Assembly (NCBI GenBank): GCA_963920765.1
Contig: OY987243.1
Coordinates: forward strand, 14,942,001 to 15,006,000
Reading direction: 5' to 3'
Length of the DNA stretch: 64,000 nt
Source of the DNA: Ulota crispa
Lineage: Eukaryota > Streptophyta > Bryopsida > Orthotrichales > Orthotrichaceae
The position numbers and the translations under genes were made by a program. Positions 21,323 through 32,858 of this stretch are shown in pieces. The notes beneath the pieces are model-generated. The model worked only from the letters and a program-made list of their open reading frames with translations, had not been told where the DNA came from and ran no database searches. How positions within the stretch are numbered: the first letter of the stretch is position 1; each line of letters begins with the position of its first letter.

Positions 21323-23496
21323 ATGGTGGTCGCAGGTCCTCGCCACATCATTGCCTCCTCGGCTCTCCCTTCCAATACGAAGCCTCATCTCACTCAAGAG
21401 AGTCGTCATCATCACCACCACCACCACAACCACCGCACCGACGTAACCCGAGGCAATTGGAAACCTTCCGCCAGCACCGACCTGAAGCAACAACAGCAAC
21501 AGCAGCAGGTGCGCGAGTACCACTCCAAGAACACCAAGAGCAGTAGCACCACCGCCTTGAAATGTCCGCCCACGGCGTATGCGTTTGTGTACGGGACCTT
21601 GAAGAAGGGGTTTTCGAATTACTGGCTCATGGAGGACGCCGTGGCCAAGGGCCACGCTCGCTTTCTGGGGACCGCCAGGACGAAGCAAAAGTTCCCCATG
21701 GTGTGTGGGCCGTACCAAGTCCCGTTCCTTATTGATCTGCCTGCCGCGGGGCATCATGTTCATGGCGAGCTTTACGAGGTTCTGTGTTACTTTCCCCCTC
21801 TTTCATTCCCCTGTAAAACACCTGCAAATTCTTTACACATTCTTTTGCAACAAAAAATTGTAATCTATGTCAGACCTCCTTGAAACTTTATCATAGATTC
21901 CTTCACAATCACGACACCGTCTTGTGTTCATAACGTCAATGCAAAACCTTCATTCCAGACCAGCTATTGCCTATATAAATACCTCTTTAATGTCACCGCC
22001 TCTCATATAACCCTCTGTAATGTCACCATCTCTCATATAACCCTCTGTAGTATCACAACCTTTGTCCTCTTTCAAATCCTCAGAAACTGATACCTCTACT
22101 TCTAGGTTCAGTTTTTGCTTTTCACTATAGCATCCTCTCTCTCCTCATCGATTCATGTTCACTGTGTACACTCCCTATCATCTTCTTATGCCACCACATT
22201 CACGCAGTTATGTCACAAAACATAATAACATGGAGTTTGACAAGTACAAAAGATTCGATATCACTACCGACAGAATCTCTTGAATGTCACTTTTGGCAGT
22301 TATTGTTACAATGGTGAAAAAAACCCCACTTAAGTTGACGGAAGGCTTCTGTTGATGTGAAGAAGAACCATACGTGACAATCAGCTTTTGTAACTTCAAC
22401 CAAGTGTATAAATAGGCAATAGAGCCTGTCTAAATGAAACATTTGGGACTAAAGGGATGTGTTCCAATTTGGGCAAGTTTTTGCTGAGATGAGGAGGTTT
22501 GGTATTGTCCAGTAGTACCTGGAAAGGTAGGAGGCTCATATTCCGCTCAGGCTCTAAAACCGTCCACCTTCTCAAATGTAGTTCTTTTGTACATGCTGTT
22601 TTTCATAGCCTTCAATAATGTACAAAAGGCAGTGTACATTTCAGGAGGTGGACGGTTTTAGAGCCCTATGCCACTTCAATTTCAATTTTTCATAACTAAT
22701 TCCACAAAGTTCCAAAAAATATGAAACAACTTGGGTTAAATGCCAATTCATCTTGTCTTTCAAGAAATATTTACTGAAAAACATTTCAAGAAGTTCCACC
22801 TCCCCCAAAACTCAGTTTCAACCCTTAGATGGTCGGTTTATGAGCCTCGTACCTTAGAGCCTGTCTAAATGAAACATTTGGCACGAAGGAGATGTGTTCA
22901 ATTTGGACAAGTTTTTGCTGAAACTTGTTTTAGATGCCAATTCTTCTTGTCTTTCAAGGAATATTTGTTGAAAAACATTTCAAGACCTCCCCAAAATTCA
23001 GTTACAACCCTTAGATGTTCCATATTTGAGCCTCTTACCGTAGAGCCTGTCTAAATGAAACATTTGACACTAAGGAGATGTGTTCAATATGGACTAGTTT
23101 TTGCTGAGATGTGGAGGGGTGCTGGTCTGGTGTACATAGGTGGATTGTCATGCCATAGAGCGATTGGACGAGCTGGAGGGAGTGTCCAAGGGCAACTATG
23201 TCAGACGATCCATTGTGCTTTCTGACCTGCAATCTGCCATAGAGCATCATGGATTCACGAGCTCGGGGGAGGAAGTGGTAGCGCAAGCATACTTCGCAGC
23301 ACCGTCGTATGCGTCACGAATAGCAGAGGCGCCTCACATTGAGGCCTTCACGGAGAAGGAGTCTGCCACGTATATGAGCAGGAAAGACCGACCTCAGCAC
23401 CGCACATTTCTGCAGCACATCGACCATTGGATCAAAAACCAGGAGCTGGCCACCACACGCAACAGCAACATCTCTCAATGCTCCAAAGTTTCCTAA
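21323..23496 (+). CDS. Gamma-glutamylcyclotransferase-like protein (GGACT/AIG2-like)
   Basis: Enzymes of this fold release 5-oxoproline from gamma-glutamyl amines or peptides; the exact substrate of this plant subfamily (like Arabidopsis At3g02910) is not something I can read from sequence. There are two exons: 21323-21778 and 23140-23496, intron GT-AG in phase 0, total 270 residues. The start is the first ATG after a probable acceptor; the upstream in-frame stretch lacks an ATG. Residues 1-84 are a low-complexity extension with seven His (about 29-35) and seven Gln (about 55-61). The fold begins at AFVYGTLKKG (YGTLK at 90-94, the substrate loop), then FPMVCGPYQVPFLIDLP and VHGELYE. The second exon supplies RLDELEGVS, with the presumed catalytic Glu at about 165. 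The intron is 1361 bp and swollen by a MITE and duplications. Identity is confident; subcellular site unknown. Confidence 0.88.
21991..22050. repeat. 30-bp tandem duplication in the GGACT-like intron
   Basis: TGTCACC.(C/T)CTCTCATATAACCCTCTGTA occurs twice head to tail (21991-22020 and 22021-22050) with two or three differences. It is a recent local duplication in the single intron. Confidence 0.85.
22421..23110. repeat. Three direct copies of an AGAGCCTGTCTAAATGAAAC unit in the GGACT-like intron
   Basis: Copies start at 22421, 22856 and 23042. Each continues with 'ATTTG..AC.AA.GG.GATGTGTTC' and '.AGTTTTTGCTGA' for about 75 bp. Copies 1 and 2 are separated by the MITE at 22526-22853, and copies 2 and 3 by a partial second copy of that MITE's right half. 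The arrangement fits an insertion followed by unequal duplication. Confidence 0.85.
22526..22853. mobile_element. MITE with GGTACGAGGCTCATA ends, copy in the GGACT-like intron
   Basis: GGTAGGAGGCTCATATTCCGC at the left and TATGAGCCTCGTACC at the right are inverted repeats. The body matches 28699-29000 closely ('CATAACTAATTCCACAAA', 'CTTGTCTTTCAAGAAA'). In this copy the left portion also folds on itself (22554-22665). 328 bp, non-coding; no clear target duplication. Confidence 0.8.
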
Positions 23497-25131
23497 GGCA
23501 AGGACACCTTTCTAACCTTCTAATCCTCCTGCTGCTCCTTTACTACTAGGAAATGGAACTTATTCAACATTACTTCGTTGATTAGGATGTCTTGATTTGG
23601 ATATTTTGAACAGAAAATGGAACTTAGTCAACATTACTTCATTGATTAGGATGTCCTGATTTGGATATTTTGAACAGAGTTGTGTTGATTAGGACGTGCT
23701 TGTGTCAATTACGACCGCTTAATTTGGGCCTCATTTTCTATTACAGTAGATCTTGCCGTTACAAGCATCACCATATTGAATAAATTGGGAAAATTCTAAG
23801 TCCTCAATGTGAATTCGAAGTCCCAGATATGAATTTTGCTTCATATGAGTGAATGTCAAGTTTCACTATTGTTATTTGTTTGTTTTTTCTACAAGAAATT
23901 TGATAACAGATTCACAAATAATTATGAATAATGCTACCTTGAAATGTATGTAGTGAATTTGCATCTTAGCTTGAACTTGATTGTTGATACTTCCCAAAAT
24001 GTGGGTATTCTTCCTTTTTTTATAATTGAATATGGTGTTTGGGCTTAGAAAACCGTACCACTTCGTTGTAATAAAACTAGTTTTGTTGTGGAAGTAAAAT
24101 TTCAGTGCACAGTAAGTGTTTTTTTTGGAACCGGAAACAGAAAGGTAGCGTCCTAATTATGCATCTGTAGAGTTTCTCATGTTCCTCATGTTGTCATATT
24201 TGGAGTTCTTGAGATTTATTTACAAGGTTTTGGCTAGTAGGTGCGAAAAGTTGGACAATAAAGTCAAAACCTTGAGGTCAAGTTATCAAACTATTTTTTT
24301 TATTACTGGATGGGTAGTAGGTTTATGTTGATAAAATTTGCAAGAATGGTTTTTAATCCAGACCTTGAAAAACCTTCTTAGACAAATCGAGTTTTTTATA
24401 TGATCTTGTTGGCAAATGAAGACGCTTTCTTTTTTATATTGTATGCTAAAGAGACGTTTAATTGATGGATATCTTAATAAAAATTTATTGTTTGTTTGTT
24501 TTTGACTTTAGATACATGTCGGTTTTGGGGATTTTCATCAGCTAGGCACTTTTGGATCCCTCAGCATCATGGACATCTCCCTTATACATGCAGTTTTTGT
24601 TTCGAGTGTAGGCCATGTTGTTCCTTTTCAGTTCTCTTTGATCATGTGTATTGAAAGATCTAAGGGCGGTATGTTAACCCTTGCAGTCAAGCTATACTGA
24701 CTGCTAGGTAGAAACCTTTTGAAACTACACGATGTGGATTTGCAACTAACTAAGATGATATGCAAATTAGTGTAGCCACCAATTAGATCATCAATGGATG
24801 TGATTCCAGAAGGAACCGGATGGAACGAAAAAAGCAAGGCTGTGAAACCTTTGTTTTTTCTTGTTCGTGGTGTAGCCTATATCGCCAGGTTTCTCTTGTT
24901 TTTTTTTTTTCCTCTTTGTACCCAATCGTGTGATGGATAAAGTTATAGCAAGTACTCTAATAAAAATATTTTACTGTAACACTAATTTTCAACGAGACTA
25001 TTATTTTTATCAACATCAAATGTCAAGATGAATACTATTTGTGAATCAAATCTCCACCAATTTTTTTAAATTATTACCAAAAATAGTTTACCTTGCACTA
25101 AAACAGGATCCAACACAAACATTAACCCCTA
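23497..25131. other. 3' region of the GGACT-like gene and gene-free spacer
   Basis: The 3' untranslated region probably lies in the first few hundred bases, which hold the 64-bp tandem duplication at 23551-23678. Beyond that, I recognise no gene on either strand. Confidence 0.5.
23551..23678. repeat. 64-bp tandem duplication downstream of the GGACT-like gene
   Basis: Two head-to-tail copies of a 64-bp unit starting AAATGGAACTTA and ending ATATTTTGAACAGA (23551-23614, 23615-23678), differing at only three or so positions. It is probably within the 3' untranslated region, which would make it a recent event. Confidence 0.85.
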
Positions 25132-26048
25132 ATGGACCATGGCCTTTATTTTGTCAAAAGACACTCAAAATTGTCACCTTTATGGCAAAGAGTAAAAAAG
25201 CTTGAAAATCAGGCATTTTGCATATCTGACCGTAGGATCTTGTGCTAGACTATTATAAAAATGTGTCTTACAAAACTCAAGAACTTTGACCACAGAAATT
25301 GGAAGATGTTTGCATTTAAAAAGTAAAAAACAACTTTTTTTGCACCCTGCTTGATTAGATTTTTTAACTTTGAACATTTTTAACTAAAATTTTTTGCACC
25401 ACAGAGTTTGGAATTCTATTTTTGCATGGTGGGAAGTTGAGTTGGGAATCTTGGGAAAAAATTTCAAAAAAGAATACTTAATTTTCATTCTTTAAAAAAC
25501 ATTAGGTAGAAGAAGGTACGAGATTGAACAAAAACTTAAATTGCTAATAACCTTGCAATGGAATTGAAACACAATAATCCCAATGGTGAGATTGTTCTAG
25601 AAAGCAAACTTCACCCTCTCCAACAATCTATTTTGAAAAAATGTTAAACTTGCATTCAAAAATGAAGTTTATAAGTTATTTTTTTAAGAAGATGCTCAAA
25701 TTGCCCAAAAAACAAGATTGTCCATAACTTTTTCATAACTAGTCCAAATGGAGTGAATCAAAGCTTCAGAAGTAGATAAAGATATAATTTATGAGAAAAA
25801 AAAACTAATTTTTTTTTCAAGTTTTTATAAGAATTTTTTTTGCTGCCCCTAGTCCCCAAATTTGTGCTTATTTGGGCATAACTTTTGCTCCCTAGCATCA
25901 ATTGGAATAAAAATTAGATTCCCCAAAAGCTAATGTGTTTTTCTATCTTCAAAAATGTTTCAAAAAATTAGGACAAAAATTGAGGCCGTAGGTACCTGCC
26001 TGAAATCCTATTTGTCCCCCAAAGGAACAATGGTCCTTTAGGGGTTAA
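25132..26048. mobile_element. TTAACCCC-family element, copy F
   Basis: It starts TTAACCCCTAATGGACCATG and ends CAATGGTCCTTTAGGGGTTAA. These are near-perfect inverted repeats of about 18 bases with TTAA at both borders. 917 bp, AT-rich, non-coding; the minus-strand frame 25180-25377 has no recognisable features. Confidence 0.85.
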
Positions 26049-26887
26049 TGTCATCTGAATGAGAGTTAACCTGAGTTTAATAATAGGATGATTAACACTA
26101 TACATACCATAACACTAAATATTATTAGTAGTGTAGATGATTAGTACTAGTTGCAAGATTGAATAAGGTTTGGATATTGGAGTTTTCTTATTATTTTTGA
26201 GTGGATACTTATTAAGAGCTTCTTTGACTATTCAACTTGTGTTATAGCTTTAGAACAAGGAGCTGTACAGAACATAAAGAGGAGAGGTGAGCCTTTAAAG
26301 TTCTAAGAGAAATATGAGGCTATTTGATATTTCACTATTTAATAGTCATACATCATACTCACAAGAGCTATGAATATAGCCATAGTGCATGCTATGTACT
26401 CTTTGTTTTTGAGAGGAGGAGCAAAATTTTGAACTCACTTTGAAATTTGTTACTTTAGCACTAAAAAAAGCTTTTGAGACAAAATAGACAATGTTGCCAA
26501 ATGCTTTTTAATCTCAAATAAGATACCAAACTTCATGGCCATGGTGTTTGTAGAATTTTTCTTTGTGCAAGAGCTTCACTTCGTTGTGATAGCCTTGAGC
26601 AAGGGTCATTTAGTTCACCTCAATTGTATGTCATCTATTATACTTTTTTGCAACATCAAATTCTTTTATGTTTATTTGTAATGTGCACATGAGAGGTTTG
26701 AGGAGGACATTTGATTCTTCTCAAAGTCTCCAATTGACTCCTTTGTATGGTTGTTTCTTTATTGCAATTGGTAATGTACGCATGCTTGGCATTTGCATTT
26801 GCTTCTTATCTTTTTTATGTTTCATGGGACCCTTTATAAAACCTAAAAACTTGTTGTAGGGATTCAAAAAAACATCTAGTTCACCAT
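26049..26887. other. Gene-free spacer
   Basis: AT-rich sequence with no recognised gene. The frame at 26668-26859 has a hydrophobic end but no family resemblance. Confidence 0.45.
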
Positions 26888-27258
26888 TTTTAAGTGAATG
26901 CCAAATTGGTCATTGTGACTGCCACTCTATACTTGCTCTATAGTGCTCTACAATGGTGAGGCAAGTACTCACCTAATATACTACTATTTCCAAAAGTTGC
27001 AAAAGTCAATAATGCAGGCTAACGTCATGAAAATTACAAAATGGACAACATTGGACCTAACAATATGTCTTTAACTCTTCTCACAATTTGGGCTACCTAA
27101 AAAAATGTTTACTTTCAATGAAGATGTTTTTTGCCTTCCATGATAGACAATGTCTTCATGATCACTTCTAAAAGAAATGAGATGATAATTGATTTTTCTC
27201 CAACTTACAGAGTGTTTTTTTTATAAAATATGCCAATATTTCCCGCCCGCCTTGTTGT
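26888..27258. mobile_element. Worn relative of copy D next to copy G
   Basis: About 26958-27200 aligns in blocks with 20010-20230 inside copy D ('GCAAAAGTCAA', 'TCATGAAAATT', 'GGACCTAA', 'ACCTAAAAA'). The termini are too worn to place. Its right side abuts the TTAA that opens copy G. Confidence 0.35.
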
Positions 27259-28132
27259 TTAACCCCTAAAGTTTTTTTGTGTTTACATGGTCAAAATGGC
27301 TCAAAATTGACCTCTCTCAATAAAATGATTAGTAAATCAAAAATTTGAATTTTTTTCAATAATTCAACCATAATATTTATTTTGTCACTTGCTTATGTAC
27401 ATTCTCTCAAAAATTCAAACTTTGTGAGGGCATACTTCATTAGATTATAACACTCAAAGTAGGGGCAAAACTTTTTTTGAAGCTTCTCTTAGGTGTCATT
27501 TTTTTTGGTCATTATAAATGATATCTTCCACTTTATGAATTTCTTGTGTAATTTAATTTCATTGTAGAGCATGAAGTTGGCTATATGTCTCACAAATTTC
27601 ATGATCACCCAATGCTTAAAACATAATGGAAAAAAATTGGAAGCGAGACTTGCTTTGTTCAAATTGTCATTACATTAAGAAAACTTCACCAAAGAGATTC
27701 TTATAGAAAGAAATCTCAATTACAAAATTTGTATGGTGTAAACCTAGAACATCATGTTGAGTACTTGACAAAGTATTGCTTTTTTTAAATAAAAAGTAAA
27801 ATAGAAGTTATTACATAGTCAAGGAGAGTTGATTGCAAGTTTTACCCATTGACAAAGCCATTGTAAAGTACTTTTGAACACTATTTGGGCAACACCCTTC
27901 CTCATTCCCTTTGTTTCTGAAATTTTTTGAGGATGTCTGTGTTGACATCTAAATCACATTTGGTCCTATATCTCACTCAAAAAATATCCATTTTTTTAGG
28001 AGGTATGCAAACTCTTCAATATGAATGCATACACCCTTATTTTCACAATCTTATCTTTTGATTTTACTTGAGAAATGCTTGCCCAAATATTCCAATAACC
28101 CAAAGTGGGCTCCTTGGTTCTTTAAGGGTTAA
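27259..28132. mobile_element. TTAACCCC-family element, copy G
   Basis: It starts TTAACCCCTAAAGTTTTT and ends GGTTCTTTAAGGGTTAA, with TTAA at both borders. 874 bp, non-coding. The inner parts of the two ends differ more than in copy F, so it is probably an older insertion. Confidence 0.7.
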
Positions 28133-28601
28133 GCTTGCAATTTCTATTGCCATAAAATTTGGTTTTTATCGTTATTGATGATTGCAGTTACCTTCCATCA
28201 TCTTTTCTGAAGAACCATATTGTGAGTTCAAAAAATACGTTTCTTGAAGGTAAAATGTACTTGCACCTTCTAAACTAGAGAAGAACTAGCAAATTTTTTT
28301 CTTGAAGATGTATCTTCTACAAATGTTGGAAACCATGTTCAAAATTTGAATGTCTACTTTATAAGGAAATTGACCACATGATCCAGAATAATTGTTTCAA
28401 ACCGTATTCTATTGTTAATTCAATTTGCTAAAATAAATCTTTCAAAATATGTTCAAATTTCAAATTTCGTGAAATTGTCTTCACATTTTTTGAAACAATA
28501 CGAAAACTCTGCTTGTAAAATTTGCTGAGTTTAGCCACATCCAAGAAGCATGAGTCCCCTTTACTCTGAACTCTTCGTTCGTACTTGTACTTAGATTATC
28601 A
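28133..28601. other. Gene-free spacer
   Basis: AT-rich, no gene or repeat recognised. Confidence 0.45.
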
Positions 28602-29139
28602 TTTGGGGAGAAATTTTAGCTTCACTAGCTAAAAATTAGTCATTTCCATTTTCAACCAGCATTTCACAAGCATGCACCATAAAAATATCTATACGTAAGG
28701 TACGAGGCTCATATTCTGCTTAGGCTCAAAAACGTCTCATCTTCTCAAATGTATCTCATGTGTACATGCTATTTTTTATAGGTTTCAAAAGTGAACCGTT
28801 ATAAAGCTTTATGACCTTTTCACTTCAAAATTTTATAACTAATTCCACAAAACTCCAAAAAATATGAAACAACTTGAATTAGATGTCAATTCTTCTTGTC
28901 TTTCAAGAAAAATTTACTGAAAAAAAGTTCAAGAAGTTTCACCTCCCCTCCCCAAAATTCAGTTTCAGCCCTTAGATGGTCCATTCATGAGCCTCCTACT
29001 TTATATTGCAATTAGATTCTTTTGCAAATTTTGACTAAATGCTTTCAAATCTGTACCAGTTTATTTTTTGACATTTCAACTGGTTTTTTTCTGGCATTTC
29101 AACAAGCTGACTTTGTATTGACAGGCGGTTCTCCCCAAA
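28602..29139. mobile_element. GGGGAGA-terminus element interrupted by another MITE
   Basis: It begins TTTGGGGAGAAATTTTAGC and ends GGTTCTCCCCAAA, inverted ends of about 11 bases. The interior is split by the GGTACGAGGCTC-type MITE at 28699-29000. Outside that insert, the sequence follows the layout of 21-470 and 44598-45142 ('CAAGCTGACTTTGTATTGACAGGCGGTT' compared in short blocks). Non-coding. Confidence 0.65.
28699..29000. mobile_element. MITE with GGTACGAGGCTCATA ends, nested copy
   Basis: GGTACGAGGCTCATATTC on the left and ATGAGCCTCCTAC on the right. It matches the intronic copy at 22526-22853 over most of its length. It is inserted within the GGGGAGA-type element and is therefore the younger of the two. 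302 bp. Confidence 0.8.
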
Positions 29140-29559
29140 CATTGCCTTAGACAAGAGTTAATGTTTTCCTGGAAAACCTGGTGTAAGTTTAATACAAACC
29201 GTCATGCACTCTTGCACAGAGTCCATAGAATTTAATGCAAATTTTTAAGTAGTCAGTAAATTTACATACAGAATCTTATTTTTTCAAAACTGAAAGGTGA
29301 TAAATTGAGAATCCCACAAATTTATTGCAGTAAGACTATTGAATGTACAAACAGTAGTCCTCCATTCAATTCAAACTATTTGACAATTTTGTCAACGTAC
29401 TGTTCCAAACCTTCAATAGTTGTACTTCAATTCAATGTTCTATGACATCAGAAAAAACCCAATCAATTCAAACCACAGCAGAAGCAAAACTATGATTAAA
29501 AAAAAAAACTAGGTCGTTGGAGTTAAAACACCCCTTTCTAAATACTCAAAATTCATATT
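29140..29559. other. Gene-free spacer
   Basis: AT-rich; nothing recognised. Confidence 0.45.
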
Positions 29560-29871
29560 TTAACCCGTAAAGGACCAATCGTCCTCTCAAGGGATAGTTT
29601 GGAATTTGGGCATATACTTCTAGCTAAACTATTTGGTGTGATTTTTTGAAATAAGTATCAAAAATGAGAAATTCAAATATCTATGTTGGCATCTAATATT
29701 TCCTTCATTTCCATATTTATAGAATAAGTTATAACACCATATTCATCAAATTGGGAATTTTGTAACATTTTGGGTCTAAGGTGACCAATTGACAGTTCAT
29801 ACACAGTTCTTTTTCATTGAATTTTAGATTGCATTATCAACTTTGCACAATTTGTGAGCTATATAAATAAA

Positions 29872-29942
<71 letters not shown>

Positions 29943-30150
29943 GTTTCTTTGAGAGATAAATTGCACATTGGCTACTTATGAGAAAATCTTATTTTTTTGA
30001 GTTAGTAAAGTTTATCACTTATAATTTGGATACAAAAATGTCTCAATAAATAATAAGTAATAGCTTTTTACTGTCTCTATTTGTCCTTATTGAAATACAG
30101 ATACATTTCTCTCATGATTTTGTTAACCCCTAAAGGACCAGGTGTTTGTT
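29560..30150. mobile_element. Two left ends of the TTAACCCC family without matching right ends
   Basis: TTAACCCGTAAAGGACCAAT at 29560 and TTAACCCCTAAAGGACCAGG at 30123 are clear left termini. The second is followed by the palindrome GTGTTTGTT-C-AACAAACAC. No convincing TTTAGGGGTTAA partner was found downstream of either; the weak GAGGAGTTAA at about 30441 could be a worn right end for the second. They are probably truncated or heavily eroded copies. Confidence 0.5.
29875..29938. repeat. (AT)n microsatellite
   Basis: An uninterrupted AT dinucleotide run of about 64 bases. Such runs are unstable and can form cruciforms. Confidence 0.97.
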
Positions 30151-31430
30151 CAACAAACACTTGAGAACTTGGGTAGGATCATACATAGTCAAATTTTATT
30201 AAATGTTCACAAAATTGTTATACAAGGTATAAATATGTATCCTCTAAGTTGAAATGTAATTTTTTTCCCAATTGGATGGTTAATTCAAGGCCATGTTGCC
30301 CAAAACAATTTGGGCATCTTGGAGAATCTTACACTAAAAATCTCATCAACTTTTGAAATTTGACATGTATGTATAGTAACTAATAAAATATGGTAAACAA
30401 TTGTCAAAGAAAAAGCTTGAGCTCTCAAATCACATTCTAAGAGGAGTTAAACCTTGTTAACTAAGTTTAGGCAATTTCAAGAAGAAAATAATTTCTTCTA
30501 AATTTAGGCCCGGGATCTTTTGATATCTTTAAATGTTTCCTAATGTTTTGAGTATATCTCCAAATTTATTCAATTTGAACATTTTATGGATTTTATACTA
30601 GTAAATATTTAGTTAACTATAGCATGTATCATCTATTGGTTTTTTAGAATAGACAAAAGGTGTGTTAATATTTATATAGTCAAGATAGAGGGATACTGCT
30701 ATACTTAGGCATAGGACTAGATTTTCATTATAATCCTTACAAAGGAAAAAAACATGTTTGTAATTGTTATGTGTAATTGTGCTATTACAAAAGTTTCTAT
30801 CCATTTATTATTAATAATAAGAGAGTGTTTTCAAATAATTGATGGATATGTATCGAGAAAGGATTATACTAATGCCAAAATATAAAAGCTAAATGAACAT
30901 TATAGTTGCAAATCACATATCCATACAATTTTACCATCAAACCCATTCTAAGACATCAATTTAATATGAAAAAACTCTTTGAAAAAGTAACCTAACATAA
31001 ATGCCAATAGCAAGTTAGGTGTAGCACTTTAAGAAGCACCAATAAGTCAACAAAAAATTACTAAGTTTTCTCAGAGATTGGGAAAGAGTACGTACGATGA
31101 TGATCCAAAAGTATTGCTCCAACTAGTTATGTATCTGCATTTTGATTTTCTTAAAGTTGTTATTTCATTGTAATTACGCCATCCTTCTTCCTAGAAAACC
31201 CAAATTATTGAATTATGAACATCCTAGAGAATGAGATCTATTGGTATGAAGTAGATTGATAAATATTATTAATGTAGAAGATACAATTTACTTTTGGATA
31301 CTTAAAAATCATGCTGGCCTACTATAAGGTAACAATCATGTAATTAATCAAGCCCAAAAGTTGATAAGGAACTTATAGATGTATTCAATTGCATTCAACA
31401 TTCAACTTTGTCCTCAACCTTAAAGGCAGC
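30151..31430. other. Gene-free spacer
   Basis: AT-rich; no recognised gene. The minus frame at 30613-30804 has no recognisable motifs. Confidence 0.45.
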
Positions 31431-31785
31431 TCACACTACGTCCCACGTCCCATCTGTACAAGTCCCACTTCAATGCTAGATCCCAGCTTTGTTGGGTTAT
31501 TAAGTGCAAAATGAGTACCAAAAAAATGCATGAATATATTTTGCAAAAGTATTGGTGGTGCTTGAGCTAAAAGTTGAATGTAGCAAAATGGTTGACTCAA
31601 ACTTTGGGTCAAGTCCCACCTTCTTTAGTACCAAAACTTCCAAAAGTGCTGCCATGTAAGCAAAATTTGATGAATTGAGACTAGAGACTTTGGACATATT
31701 GTGAAAAGCAAAATCCTAACTTCTGGCTTCAAACCAATCAAAGTCTCAGATATCAGTGGGACGTGGGATGTAAGACATAGTGTGA
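31431..31785. mobile_element. MITE with CACACTATGTC-like inverted ends, copy 2
   Basis: It begins TCACACTACGTCCCACGTCC and ends GGATGTAAGACATAGTGTGA, inverted with a small gap. The body is collinear with 466-770. Non-coding; the minus frame 31500-31697 mirrors the minus frame 503-697 of the other copy, which reflects shared repeat sequence, not a gene. Confidence 0.7.
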
Positions 31786-32211
31786 ACCGCACCTACAATC
31801 CAATTAAGCAAATGGCTTTCAATTTTCACTAAGGGCAAACTAGCATGTGCCAAGTCAGCAAAACGCTCACAAGCAGTTCCACCAACTTTGAATGAGCTCC
31901 ATCACGGACTGACTCCTAGAGAATAAACAAACGCTTAAGTCTCACGCACAGTCGTATGTGGATTTTGCACCAGACCAGCAAATCGACCGAAATCGACACA
32001 CCAGCCAATGATTCTCATCCCTTCATTTATGGCCCTCTACTACTTCTTTCCAATCTTCTCTTTTTCTTTTGTTTTGCTTATAGGCTTTAAACCGCAAGGG
32101 AGGGCTCTTGAGGAAGTTTGAGTAACTTAGTATAGGTACCTTACTCCAAAAGTAAGCTACTCTTACAAGAACAAAGTCTCTCAGCATTATAAGAAAAACT
32201 GTCGGCCGTGA
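31786..32211. other. Spacer
   Basis: No gene recognised; modestly less AT-rich around 31850-32000. The minus frame 32023-32238 shows no motifs. Confidence 0.4.
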
Positions 32212-32359
32212 CATGTTCAAATTGACTAAAATGTCCAAATCGACAAAAATTTGACTAAAACATGTTTAAATTGACAAAAAAATGTTCAAATCAGCGTGAC
32301 CTAATTGACAAAAAAATGTTCTAATCAGCGTGACCTAATTGACAAAAAATGACCAAATT
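32212..32359. repeat. 34-bp tandem repeat, last two units near-identical
   Basis: Units beginning TTGACAAAAAAATGTTC and ending CAGCGTGACCTAA sit at 32271-32304 and 32305-32338 with one difference. A partial third follows, and degenerate 'AAATTGAC.AAA.TGT' units precede it from 32212. Confidence 0.8.
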
Positions 32360-32621
32360 GGTACTACTGTATTCCCTTGTAGTGTCCTAATATACATATT
32401 TATTTTGTTTGCTTCATTTTGCTTTGGTTAATTTTTTAAATTTTCACCCCCTTTTTCCCTTTTCCCTTTTTCTCCTTTTCCCAATTGGAGGTTTCAAAGG
32501 GTTGGTAGCTAGGTTTCTTAGCAACTTTTTTTTTGTTTTGGGCCTTTTTGCCAAAGAAAAATCAATCCTCATTCCTCATAGTGCTTCCAAGGGCAGATTT
32601 CTTGTTGTTTTCCTTGCAAGA
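32360..32621. other. Pyrimidine-rich spacer
   Basis: A CT/T-rich stretch (about 32445-32480) with an open frame 32409-32717 on the + strand whose translation is hydrophobic but unlike any family I know. Confidence 0.4.
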
Positions 32622-32858
32622 TTAACCCCTGAGCACCTAGAGTTATTTTCAGATTTAGAAGAAAATGGGTGGTTTAATGGCCACCACAGCTTGGAAAATT
32701 ACATCCAGAAAAAGTGATCGTAGGATTAGAAAAAGGACTAGCTTCCCTGCTAATAGGGACTAGTCACGATAATTTTCACCATACAAATTGAGAGAAAAAA
32801 TGGGGTAAAGTGTGGGCCCCAACGACAAGATCCTATTGCTGGGGCACGTAAAGGTTAA
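32622..32858. mobile_element. Possible TTAACCCC-family element, copy I
   Basis: TTAACCCCTGAGCACC at the left and GGGGCACGTAAAGGTTAA at the right are imperfect inverted repeats with TTAA at both borders; 237 bp. The ends are more diverged than in the other copies. Confidence 0.45.

Noticed and set aside
21209-21763. 184-codon minus-strand frame rich in L, V and G
   Set aside because: It is the antisense of the GGACT-like first exon; the His and Gln codon runs on the + strand create the long open frame.
29872-29940. AT run as a possible CRISPR-like or origin-like array
   Set aside because: A plain dinucleotide microsatellite with no spacer structure.
32409-32717. 102-codon plus-strand frame with hydrophobic N-terminus
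   Set aside because: Composition comes from a T/C-rich tract; no signal cleavage context, no homology I recognise, and it runs into a possible element end.
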